Assembly: GCA_002309305.1 (NCBI GenBank)
Contig: DBWR01000018.1
Coordinates: forward strand, 1 to 7,672
Direction: 5' to 3'
Origin: Treponema sp. UBA1233
GTDB lineage: Bacteria > Spirochaetota > Spirochaetia > Treponematales > Treponemataceae
DNA length: 7,672 nucleotides
This document shows positions 1 through 5,620 of this stretch, piece after piece. The stretch's first letter is position 1. Each line of letters starts with the position of its first letter. A model generated the notes under the pieces. The model was not told the DNA's origin. It searched no databases and worked only from the letters and a program-made list of their open reading frames with translations. The position numbers were made by a program, and so were the translations under genes.

Positions 1-1022
1 CCGTAGATGAAGTATACCCATTCAAAATACTTGACGAAGCTTGCACCACCGGCAACACCCGCACCAATCAAGAAGAGCATGAGGCCCAGTTCGCGGAATA
101 CCTTGAGTGTAGACTCATGCGGCATGATGGAAACCTTTCCAATCTTTGAGAAATGTCCTGCAATAAGGGCAAGGATAAGGCATCCACCTGTTGTCGTAAG
201 GGAGAAGTTTCCAAACTTGAATGAACCAAAGAAGATTCCCAGGACTGCAACCACAGAGAATGCACAGAATCCAAGAGGATCAAGTTCCAGTTCCTTTCCT
301 GTAAGCTTTGAAGGAACAGTTGGGTTTGCGGCGCTAAGCTTTGCCCTTTCCTTTTCCATGTCTGCCTTTCCGAATTTGGGCACAAGCTGAACAAAAAGAA
401 CGACACCGATAACACCAAAGAGATATGCGATTCCGTGACCTACGGCTACAATGTCTTCCAGCTGGCCTGCAGTAAAGAGTGCAGAATCAGCTACGGTTGC
501 CTTTGCAGCAGAGAATGCAGGAGTTGAAGTAAGGGAGCCTGACAAAAGACCAACGAGCATTGCGCTGACTTCTTCAATCGGACGGCCAAAGATCTTAAAG
601 TCAAACCAGATGCATCCTGCACATGCAAGACCACCAATTACGATGATCAAAAGTCCCAGCACGATGTATGACTTGAAGTTCTTCTTCAAATCGCCAAAGA
701 AGCTCGGTCCTGCGATAAAACCTACAGCTGTTACGAACAATATCAAGCCAAGATTTTCTACAATCTTAAGGGCATTTGAGATATACGACGTATTGCCGGC
801 CATAAGCTGTTTTGCAAGTCCGCCTATGACATTTCCATCCTTGTCCATTCCATAAAAGAAAGCGCCAAAAAGAAGGGCTACGATAAAAACACCTGCTGTT
901 CCCAGTGAAACACCTTTGATTGTAATTCTTCCAAGCAGATAACCTAATCCCGCGATAAGAAATACGCAGAATGTCAGAAAAGTTACGGCTTTAATTGAAA
1001 GGATTCCTCCAAACAATACCAT
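1..1022 (-). CDS. AspT/YidE/YbjL-type membrane transporter, N-terminal part (3' end outside window)
   Basis: This frame is open from an ATG at 1022 to the window edge, giving 340 codons with no stop. The protein is strongly hydrophobic, with likely membrane segments near residues 12-31, 39-58, 90-108, 118-138, 192-214, 249-268 and 311-328. Two signatures place it in the aspartate:alanine exchanger-like family (duplicated AspT/YidE/YbjL domain): GFIAGPSFF at 101-109 and GSLTSTPAF at 162-170. The second half (about 249 onward) looks like the start of the second copy of the domain, with PHESTLKVFRELGLMLFLIG-like character at 301-320. The known family exchanges small organic anions across the inner membrane; the substrate here cannot be read. 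The two halves are joined by a polar linker of only about 35 residues (216-248), whereas AspT and YidE carry paired TrkA_C/RCK domains there. The start is supported by a GAGGTG ribosome site at 1028-1033, five bases upstream of the ATG. Family assignment is fairly certain; function is not. Confidence 0.8.
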   Translation of the reverse strand, partial: MVLFGGILSIKAVTFLTFCVFLIAGLGYLLGRITIKGVSLGTAGVFIVALLFGAFFYGMDKDGNVIGGLAKQLMAGNTSYISNALKIVENLGLILFVTAVGFIAGPSFFGDLKKNFKSYIVLGLLIIVIGGLACAGCIWFDFKIFGRPIEEVSAMLVGLLSGSLTSTPAFSAAKATVADSALFTAGQLEDIVAVGHGIAYLFGVIGVVLFVQLVPKFGKADMEKERAKLSAANPTVPSKLTGKELELDPLGFCAFSVVAVLGIFFGSFKFGNFSLTTTGGCLILALIAGHFSKIGKVSIMPHESTLKVFRELGLMLFLIGAGVAGGASFVKYFEWVYFIY

Positions 1023-1057
1023 AATAACACCTCGAAAATATATGAAAATTTTACCTT

Positions 1058-1086
1058 ATTATACTGATATCACGAATTTTCTGCAA
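1058..1086 (-). promoter_or_regulatory. Sigma-70-type promoter for the AspT-like transporter
   Basis: On the minus strand a perfect TATAAT (1058-1063) lies 17 bp downstream of TTGCAG (1081-1086), which keeps the TTG of the -35 consensus but matches only 3 of 6 bases. Transcription would start near 1051, giving a leader of about 30 nt that contains the GAGGTG ribosome site. The -10 and spacing are good; the -35 is weak. Confidence 0.55.
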
Positions 1087-1159
1087 GATGTGCGTTATTT
1101 TAAAAACCCATAACAGTTATTTAATCCCGCAGGAACTTCCATAAACGCCAAAAAGGGAG

Positions 1160-1165
1160 TATAAT
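1160..1165 (+). promoter_or_regulatory. -10 element (TATAAT) immediately upstream of the prenyl synthase operon
   Basis: A perfect TATAAT ends only 8 bp before the ATG at 1174, so transcription from it would begin around 1171-1174 and the mRNA would have essentially no leader. The matching -35 position (1137-1142, TTCCAT) is poor. The only purine-rich ribosome-site candidate, GGGAG at 1155-1159, sits 14 nt from the ATG, which is too far for a normal Shine-Dalgarno, and would not be on the transcript. The hexamer could be chance in AT-rich DNA, with the real promoter further upstream. Confidence 0.4.
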
Positions 1166-1173
1166 ATAAGTAT

Positions 1174-2253
1174 ATGGATTTTAGCGAATATCTGGCCAGA
1201 TGCGAAAAGGAAATAAACTCGATTCTCCCCAAGGCTCCTGACTTAAAGTGGGCTTCTTCCGCTTTTGGATCAGTTGAAGAGCCGTTTTCCATTGACCAGA
1301 CGGATACACTTACCGGACCCACCCGTTCCCTTGTTGAACTGGGAGGGAAAAGATGGAGGCCCCTGCTTCTTGTATTCTGTGCAATGGCATCCTCAAAAGA
1401 CAATCCGCTTAAAGAAAAGATAATAGAAAACGCATACCACCTTTGTCCATTGGTTGAATGCATACACACGGCCAGTTTGATTCACGACGACATAGAGGAT
1501 TCTTCGGAGGAACGGAGGGGTCAGCCGGCAGCCTACATCACCTACGGACTGGACACCGCTTTGAACGCAGGCTCATGGCTCTATTTCCTTTCTTCCACAT
1601 GCATAAACACCCTTGATTCCGACGATGCCACAAAGCTAAGGCTATATTCACTTTTTGCTGAGGAAGTAAGACGACTTCATCTTGGGCAGGCACTGGACAT
1701 CAAGTGGCACAGGACAGCAGAATTATGTCCTTCCACCGACGAATATCTTGCGATGGTAAAATACAAGACGGGAACCCTTTCTTCGCTTGCCGCAAAAACC
1801 GGAACCCTCATCTCCGGAGCAGATGACGATAAAGTTACAAGGGCAGGAAAAACCGCCGCAAAAATCGGAGCCGGATTCCAAATCATAGATGACTGCTGCA
1901 ACCTTACCACAGGAAATCCGGGCAAAAAGCGTGGCGATGACATAGTTGAAGGCAAAAAGTCTCTTCCGGTACTTCTGTTTCTTGAAAAAAACAGGGATCA
2001 GGGACAGACTTTATTCGACTGTTTTGAACAGGCCTCAGTCTACGGAATTGACAGTCCCAGCGTAGAAAAGGCAATAGCACTTTTACAGAAATCCGGTTCA
2101 ATCATGCAGGCAGCCGCCATGGGAGTATCCTTCATCAGGGACGGTTGTTTAGAATTTGAATCACTTTACGGAAAAAGCGAAGCCACAGAAATGATCAGGC
2201 AACTTTTCAACGCAATGATTCCTCCGGATTTGAACAGGGAGGGCGAAAAATGA
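1174..2253 (+). CDS. Trans-isoprenyl diphosphate synthase (polyprenyl synthetase family)
   Basis: This 359-aa cytoplasmic enzyme would condense isopentenyl diphosphate with allylic diphosphates to extend an isoprenoid chain. Family motifs appear in order: GGKRWRP at 57-63; the first Asp-rich motif DDIED at 105-109, followed by the Arg pair of EERRG (112-116); KTGTL at 198-202; and the second Asp-rich region with DDCCN at 239-243, then GDDIVEGKKSLPVL at 254-267. The last Asp of the second motif is Asn, a substitution also known in eukaryotic-type GGPP synthases, so activity is expected. The residue five before the first motif is Ala100 rather than an aromatic, and the stretch IHTASLIHDD resembles octaprenyl synthase (IspB) more than FPP synthase (IspA), suggesting a C20 or longer product; chain length is inference. 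It opens the operon. An in-frame TAA at 1162-1164 rules out longer starts, and the next ATG codon is 71. Its stop overlaps the next start (ATGA). Confidence 0.92.
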   Translation: MDFSEYLARCEKEINSILPKAPDLKWASSAFGSVEEPFSIDQTDTLTGPTRSLVELGGKRWRPLLLVFCAMASSKDNPLKEKIIENAYHLCPLVECIHTASLIHDDIEDSSEERRGQPAAYITYGLDTALNAGSWLYFLSSTCINTLDSDDATKLRLYSLFAEEVRRLHLGQALDIKWHRTAELCPSTDEYLAMVKYKTGTLSSLAAKTGTLISGADDDKVTRAGKTAAKIGAGFQIIDDCCNLTTGNPGKKRGDDIVEGKKSLPVLLFLEKNRDQGQTLFDCFEQASVYGIDSPSVEKAIALLQKSGSIMQAAAMGVSFIRDGCLEFESLYGKSEATEMIRQLFNAMIPPDLNREGEK

Positions 2254-2771
2254 TAGAAAGCTCTGAAAAACTGAACAACCAGGCAATAGAACTTGCCGCC
2301 AAAGGTGAATATAAGGAAGCAATAGCATGTTTCATACGTGCAATTTCTCTTGAAAACGAAAACCATCTCCTTTGGTACAATCTGGCACTCACATACCGAG
2401 ACTCAGGAGACCTGGAAGCCGCAAAGGCCGCCATGGAAAAGGCTCTGGACATCAACCCGGAAGATGAGGAAATAATCGAATCCTCCGCTACCCTTTCTTT
2501 TTCACTTGGCAACCTGAACGATGCGATGAAGTACGCCCTATGGGGACTTGATGTGAATCCTTTCAACAGCCACTTCTGGAACATGGTGGGTGTCGTATAC
2601 TTTAACCAGAAGGACTACGGATCTGCCTCCGAAGCTTTTGAACAGGCACTTACAATCAACCCTTACTATTACGATGCCATCTTTAACCTGAGGGACACTT
2701 ACATAGAACTTGGGAACCCCCTTGGCGCGCAGGAATGTGATGCAAAACTAAAACATTTGTCCGGCAGGTAG
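2250..2771 (+). CDS. Tetratricopeptide (TPR) repeat protein
   Basis: This 173-aa protein is almost entirely TPR repeats. Four to five 34-residue units can be traced at about 6-38, 40-72, 74-106, 108-140 and a degenerate one from 142. The regular spacing of the closing motifs INP (68-70), VNP (102-104) and INP (136-138) shows the 34-residue period. There is no signal peptide or membrane segment, so it should be a cytoplasmic scaffold that binds another protein; the partner is unknown. The start is secure: AGGGAGGG at 2236-2243 sits six bases before the ATG, which overlaps the preceding stop as ATGA. The coupling implies co-production with the prenyl synthase. A role in assembling the envelope machinery encoded downstream would be guilt by association only. 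The fold assignment is firm and the function unknown. Confidence 0.88.
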   Translation: MIESSEKLNNQAIELAAKGEYKEAIACFIRAISLENENHLLWYNLALTYRDSGDLEAAKAAMEKALDINPEDEEIIESSATLSFSLGNLNDAMKYALWGLDVNPFNSHFWNMVGVVYFNQKDYGSASEAFEQALTINPYYYDAIFNLRDTYIELGNPLGAQECDAKLKHLSGR

Positions 2772-2773
2772 GC

Positions 2774-3226
2774 ATGAAGATTACAGCGGTCGTGGTTTCC
2801 ACCCAGAACAACACAATCTCCGTTACTCCATTAAAAAAAGCGGGATGCGCCTCATGTACTGCAGAATGCGGCCACAAGTCAAATTCTTTTGTCACAGCCA
2901 ACCCATTCAATCTTCCGGTAAAAACTGGTGACATAGTCATGATTGAAAACTCAAGGAAAACACAAGCCCTGCAGGGAATTTTTTCCCTTGTTTTTCCAGT
3001 GGCAAGTGCCGTAGCAGGATATTTCCTCATGCCAAAAATCGCACACCTTTTTGGAAAAGAAAGCGGAGACGGATTCAGGGCAATTGGAGTGCTTGCATTC
3101 CTTCTTCTAGCCTCACTGATTGTATATATAAGCTCAAGGACATTCCTTCCACCGGAACGACCTCAGATTAGCTCAATCGTAAACAGTCAGATTCTTCCAG
3201 ACACTTTTTGCGAGGACAAGAAATGA
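2774..3226 (+). CDS. RseC/MucC-like inner-membrane protein with Cys cluster
   Basis: The 150-aa product has the layout of the RseC/MucC family (annotated as positive regulator of sigma-E or SoxR-reducing-system protein): an N-terminal beta-rich segment, a cysteine cluster CxxCxxxC (C25, C28, C32), a short soluble stretch containing VKTGDIVMIE at 49-58, then two membrane helices at about 67-86 and 102-121 and a short polar tail. The Cys cluster could hold a metal, an Fe-S centre or a redox disulfide; the sequence does not decide. In E. coli the family member sits in the rpoE operon and has been linked to SoxR reduction with the Rsx complex. No sigma-E, anti-sigma or rnf/rsx gene lies in this window, so those roles cannot be transferred safely. 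It begins two bases after the TPR stop, with AGGTAGG at 2766-2772 as ribosome site, and its own stop overlaps the lptC start as ATGA. Confidence 0.75.
   Translation: MKITAVVVSTQNNTISVTPLKKAGCASCTAECGHKSNSFVTANPFNLPVKTGDIVMIENSRKTQALQGIFSLVFPVASAVAGYFLMPKIAHLFGKESGDGFRAIGVLAFLLLASLIVYISSRTFLPPERPQISSIVNSQILPDTFCEDKK
3212..3216 (+). promoter_or_regulatory. Ribosome binding site that fixes the lptC start
   Basis: GAGGA lies six bases before the ATG at 3223. It favours that ATG over the in-frame TTG at 3208, which has no ribosome site and would only add MRGQE in front of a complete lipoprotein-type signal. Confidence 0.7.
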
Positions 3227-3783
3227 AAAAGATTTTTTCTTCCCGCAAAATCATAATACCTTTAATCCTCTGCATATGTTCATGCTCACTCAAATATGAG
3301 GAAGGCAAAAACATTGAGGACAAAATGCCTGAACTGATCTTCACAAATGCAGAATTGAACCGCTACAACGACGGAAACCGCTCCATGCAGCTAAAGGCGG
3401 AACAGCTTGAACAGTACAAGGACAACGGAAGCGCCTATGCAAGAAATCCGGTATTTTCAACATGGACTACAGACAAAAAGCTCGACACAACCGGCCGATG
3501 CAACCTTCTTTCGGTAAACTCAAAGGAAGACATCTACACCCTCTTTTCCGAAATCCAGATAAACAATTTTTCCAATGACGTTGAAATCCACGCACAAAAC
3601 CTAAAGTTCAACGGCAACACAAAGCAGCTAAGCGCAGGCAAGGACGAACAGGTTGAAATAAGGCGGCAGGGACTCAGCATGATTGGTACGGGATTCAGTG
3701 CAAGCGGAGTGAGCAACAGTTTTTCCTTTAGTTCCGGTGTGGACGGTACGCTTATAACAGAAGATGAGGTGGAACCTGAATGA
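3223..3783 (+). CDS. lptC: LptC-like periplasmic protein of the lipopolysaccharide export (Lpt) system, probable lipoprotein
   Basis: The product is 186 aa from the ATG at 3223. It starts with a Lys/Arg-rich head (K2, K3, R8, K9) and a hydrophobic run ending in a lipobox-like I18-C19-S20-C21, so it is likely exported and lipid-anchored at C21; E. coli LptC instead keeps an uncleaved membrane helix. The rest (about 35-180) is the LptC/LptA-type beta-jellyroll: short alternating strands, with EIHAQNLKFN at 121-130 and GLSMIGTGFSASG at 150-162, the family's usual 'G.G..a' C-terminal edge. LptC receives lipid from the inner-membrane LptB2FG extractor and passes it to LptA. Sequence conservation in this family is low, so the call leans on fold pattern, size and position just before lptA and lptB. 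Its stop overlaps the lptA start (ATGA), with GAGGTGG at 3766-3772 inside its 3' end serving lptA. lptF and lptG are not in the window. Confidence 0.8.
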   Translation: MKKIFSSRKIIIPLILCICSCSLKYEEGKNIEDKMPELIFTNAELNRYNDGNRSMQLKAEQLEQYKDNGSAYARNPVFSTWTTDKKLDTTGRCNLLSVNSKEDIYTLFSEIQINNFSNDVEIHAQNLKFNGNTKQLSAGKDEQVEIRRQGLSMIGTGFSASGVSNSFSFSSGVDGTLITEDEVEPE

Positions 3784-4469
3784 AAAGGATCAGTTCAATT
3801 GTTGCCGCATTATTGTTATTCTCCATAAGTACATTTGCCGAAACCATTACTTTCCGTGCAGACCGCATGACAGGAAGCACAAAGAAAAGCGGAGACATAA
3901 CCACACTTCAGGGTAATGCCATAATCAAAACCGAAGACATGGAACTCACGGCAGACCTGATTGAATTGTCCGGCAAAGATTTCAGAAACATACGCGCACA
4001 GGGAAACATAACGGGCAAAATTATCAGCAGCCAGATGGATTTTTCCTGCGAAGACATGAGCTATGACCGAACTTCAAAGATTGCAAGACTTCAAAACGGC
4101 GTTCATCTTGTTGACCATCAGAACGATGTAGAGGCAGACGCAGATCTTGTAGACTATAACCAGAATACCGATGTGGCCATCCTGCAGATAGGAGTTTCAC
4201 TTACACAAAAGGACAATCACTGTACCGCATCCTATGCCCTTTACCAGAAGAAAAACCAGACACTCACATTAACCGGCAACCCCCAGGTAAAACAGGGCGA
4301 AAATACATTCCGTGCCCAGGAAATCATCCTGAACCTTGACACCCAGGAAATCACTCTGGACGGTCGTGTCCGTGGAAGCGTTACCACAGAAGAAAACAGC
4401 CAGAAAACGGAACAGCCGGCACAGTCAGGAACCCCAACAAATGCTTCGGAGGGAACAAATGGACGGTGA
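3780..4469 (+). CDS. lptA: LptA/OstA-like periplasmic bridge protein of the Lpt system
   Basis: This 229-aa protein begins with a classical signal peptide (residues 1-20; positive head K2-R3, hydrophobic core, cleavage expected after STFA at 17-20). The mature part carries the OstA/LptA beta-jellyroll from about 22 to 200, seen as recurring strand motifs: TTLQGNAIIKTEDMELTADL (41-60), IRAQGNITGK (71-80), NDVEADADLVDYNQNT (115-130), LTLTGNPQVKQG (162-173) and AQEIILNLDTQEITLDGRV (179-197). The family forms a head-to-tail bridge across the periplasm from LptC to the outer-membrane LptD. At 229 residues it is longer than E. coli LptA (185 aa). Part of the excess is a polar, probably disordered tail from about 200, rich in T, E, Q, S and N. 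The last 11 nt overlap the start of lptB in another frame, and that same tail-coding DNA carries the lptB ribosome site. Confidence 0.88.
   Translation: MKRISSIVAALLLFSISTFAETITFRADRMTGSTKKSGDITTLQGNAIIKTEDMELTADLIELSGKDFRNIRAQGNITGKIISSQMDFSCEDMSYDRTSKIARLQNGVHLVDHQNDVEADADLVDYNQNTDVAILQIGVSLTQKDNHCTASYALYQKKNQTLTLTGNPQVKQGENTFRAQEIILNLDTQEITLDGRVRGSVTTEENSQKTEQPAQSGTPTNASEGTNGR
4448..4453 (+). promoter_or_regulatory. Ribosome binding site for lptB inside the lptA 3' end
   Basis: A strong GGAGGG lies five bases before the ATG at 4459 and sets the lptB start there. In-frame ATGs further upstream (4336, 4441) have no comparable site and would prepend residues encoded by the lptA tail. Confidence 0.75.
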
Positions 4470-5229
4470 CATCTTCAACAAGCTGGAATCAAGCCAGCCA
4501 CAGTCTCACTCACTCAGAATATCTTCATTACATAAATCATTCGGCAAAAAGGAAGTCGTAAAGGGAATTGAATTTTCCATGACCACCGGCGAAGTCCTTG
4601 GATTGCTTGGTCCAAACGGCTCCGGCAAAACCACAACATTCTACATGATTGTAGGCTTTTACAAACCAACCGATGGTGAAGTTTTCCTTGACGAAAAGAG
4701 GATTACCCAGCTTCCCATGTACAAGAGGGCACAGGCAGGCATCTCTTATCTGCCTCAAGAACCCTCGGTTTTCAAAAAACTCACCGTAGAAGAAAACATC
4801 TGGTCCATTCTGGAAACTAGACATGATTTGAACAATGCCCAAAAAAAGGAAAGGCTTGAAGAATTGATTGACGAATTTTCCATTCAGAGAATCAGGAAGC
4901 AGCCGGCATTTACTCTGTCTGGCGGAGAAAGGCGCCGTACCGAAATTGCCCGCTCACTTGCCATAGAACCAAAGTTCCTTTTGCTGGACGAACCCTTTGC
5001 AGGAATTGACCCCATTGCCGTTGCCGACATCAAGGGAATCATAAGCCTCTTGAGCAAGCGTGGAATCGGAGTATTGATTACAGACCACAATGTCCGTGAC
5101 ACTCTTGAAATCACCGACAGGGCCATCATAATTTCCACCGGAGAAATCATCATCCAGGGCTCAAAGGACGAAATTCTTGAATCCCCAAAAGCCCGCGAAA
5201 TCTACCTGGGAAAAGACTTTTCCATGTAA
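4459..5229 (+). CDS. lptB: LptB, ATP-binding protein of the lipopolysaccharide export ABC transporter
   Basis: This 256-aa ABC ATPase would power extraction of glycolipid from the outer leaflet of the inner membrane as a dimer with LptF and LptG. All catalytic motifs are intact: Walker A GPNGSGKTT at 51-59, Q-loop glutamine Q100 in YLPQEPSVFKKLTVEENI (98-114 region), signature LSGGERRR at 153-160, Walker B KFLLLDEP at 172-179 with catalytic E178, D-loop AGIDP at 181-185, and switch histidine H210 in LITDHNVRDTL. The segment from the Q-loop onward (LPQEPSVFKKLTVEENI) and LITDHNVR are characteristic of LptB, as opposed to the related branched-chain amino acid ATPases. An N-terminal extension of about 18 residues (polar, SSQPQSHS) makes it slightly longer than E. 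coli LptB (241 aa). It closes the operon. No forward intrinsic terminator follows before the convergent operon. Confidence 0.95.
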   Translation: MDGDIFNKLESSQPQSHSLRISSLHKSFGKKEVVKGIEFSMTTGEVLGLLGPNGSGKTTTFYMIVGFYKPTDGEVFLDEKRITQLPMYKRAQAGISYLPQEPSVFKKLTVEENIWSILETRHDLNNAQKKERLEELIDEFSIQRIRKQPAFTLSGGERRRTEIARSLAIEPKFLLLDEPFAGIDPIAVADIKGIISLLSKRGIGVLITDHNVRDTLEITDRAIIISTGEIIIQGSKDEILESPKAREIYLGKDFSM

Positions 5230-5282
5230 TTGCGGAACCCCTCTCAAAAACAACATCTTTCAGCAAACACAAATTTTTAAAC

Positions 5283-5316
5283 AAAAAAAACGCCGCCCTT
5301 GTCAAATAAGAGCGGC
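5283..5316 (-). terminator. Rho-independent terminator of the rpsM-rpsK-rpoA-rplQ-zinc-ribbon operon
   Basis: Read on the minus strand, GCCGC (from 5316-5312) pairs with GCGGC (5296-5292). There is one internal mismatch, then three further pairs (CTT/AAG), and a 7-nt loop. The stem is followed by an uninterrupted run of eight T (5290-5283) and then more A/T. It lies about 20 bp past the stop of the zinc-ribbon gene. On the plus strand the hairpin is followed by TTGAAACAC, with no T run, so it works in one direction only. Confidence 0.88.
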
Positions 5317-5336
5317 TTGAAACACTGGGGCAATGA

Positions 5337-5606
5337 TTATGCCTGTGCTTCTTCTGTTGCAGGTGCTTCCACCTCTGGTGCTGCTGCCTCTGCTGCTGGA
5401 GCAGGAGCATTCTTCTTAGCTTCTTTTTCTGCTACACGAGCCTTGTTCTTAAGGTTTGCCTTGCAGTATTTGCAAATCTTTACCTTATTGCCGTCGACTT
5501 CCTGTTCATAAAGAACTTTAATCTGTTCTGCACCGCAAATGGCACATTTTCCACGGCCATGATTTGGTTCCTTGCGTACTCCAGTTCCACGATGTGCTTT
5601 AGACAT
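5337..5606 (-). CDS. Small zinc-ribbon protein with Ala/Pro/Glu-rich tail, unknown function
   Basis: This 89-aa protein is basic at its N-terminus (KAHRGTGVRKEPNHGRGK, residues 3-20) and has two CxxC knuckles, C21-x2-C24 and C45-x2-C48, separated by 20 residues that read as a beta hairpin. This is a standard four-Cys zinc ribbon. A Lys/Arg-rich stretch follows (about 49-66), then a low-complexity Ala/Pro/Glu tail from about 67 to 89. The ribbon plus basic flanks suggest nucleic acid, rRNA or RNA polymerase binding; that is inference. I do not recognise it as any universal ribosomal protein. It is clearly a gene: AAGGAG (5613-5618) lies six bases before the ATG, it starts 14 bp after the rplQ stop, and it ends just before the operon terminator. 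Being transcribed with rpoA and rplQ implies high expression and a job in translation or transcription. Confidence 0.85.
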   Translation of the reverse strand: MSKAHRGTGVRKEPNHGRGKCAICGAEQIKVLYEQEVDGNKVKICKYCKANLKNKARVAEKEAKKNAPAPAAEAAAPEVEAPATEEAQA

Positions 5607-5620
5607 AGACTACTCCTTGA

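Larger units (their letters stand above)
1023..1173. other. Divergent intergenic spacer between transporter and prenyl synthase operon
   Basis: The 151-bp region separates two divergent transcription units and holds a promoter toward each. Between them, at 1110-1120, is a perfect odd palindrome, ATAAC-A-GTTAT, in AT-rich sequence, and GTTATTT occurs at 1094-1100 and again at 1116-1122. No small gene or RNA is evident. The palindrome is short enough to arise by chance. Confidence 0.4.

Noticed and set aside
7..855. Two plus-strand open frames (7-390 and 451-855)
   Set aside because: They lie antisense to the continuous transporter frame, have low-complexity Ser/Pro/Lys-rich translations, no ribosome site and no recognisable domain. 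The minus-strand frame reads as a coherent membrane protein throughout.
1095..3030. Several minus-strand open frames (1095-1469, 1677-1955, 1904-2101, 2166-2366, 2207-2584, 2683-3030)
   Set aside because: All are antisense to the well-supported prenyl synthase, TPR and RseC-like genes, overlap one another, and show no family motifs.
3208..3222. TTG start for lptC at 3208
   Set aside because: It has no ribosome site, and the ATG at 3223 has GAGGA at good spacing and yields a clean signal sequence.
4336..4458. A longer lptB starting at 4336 or 4441
   Set aside because: The extra residues are an out-of-frame reading of the lptA tail. The strong GGAGGG five bases before the ATG at 4459 explains the start, and the resulting length fits the family.
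5292..5316. The 5292-5316 hairpin as a bidirectional terminator that also ends lptB
   Set aside because: No T run follows the stem on the plus strand, so only minus-strand termination is supported.
5340..5410. Apparent trinucleotide-like repeat (GCT/TCT-rich) as a DNA repeat element
   Set aside because: It is the coding sequence of the Ala/Pro/Glu-rich tail of the zinc-ribbon protein, with imperfect periodicity explained by codon repetition.
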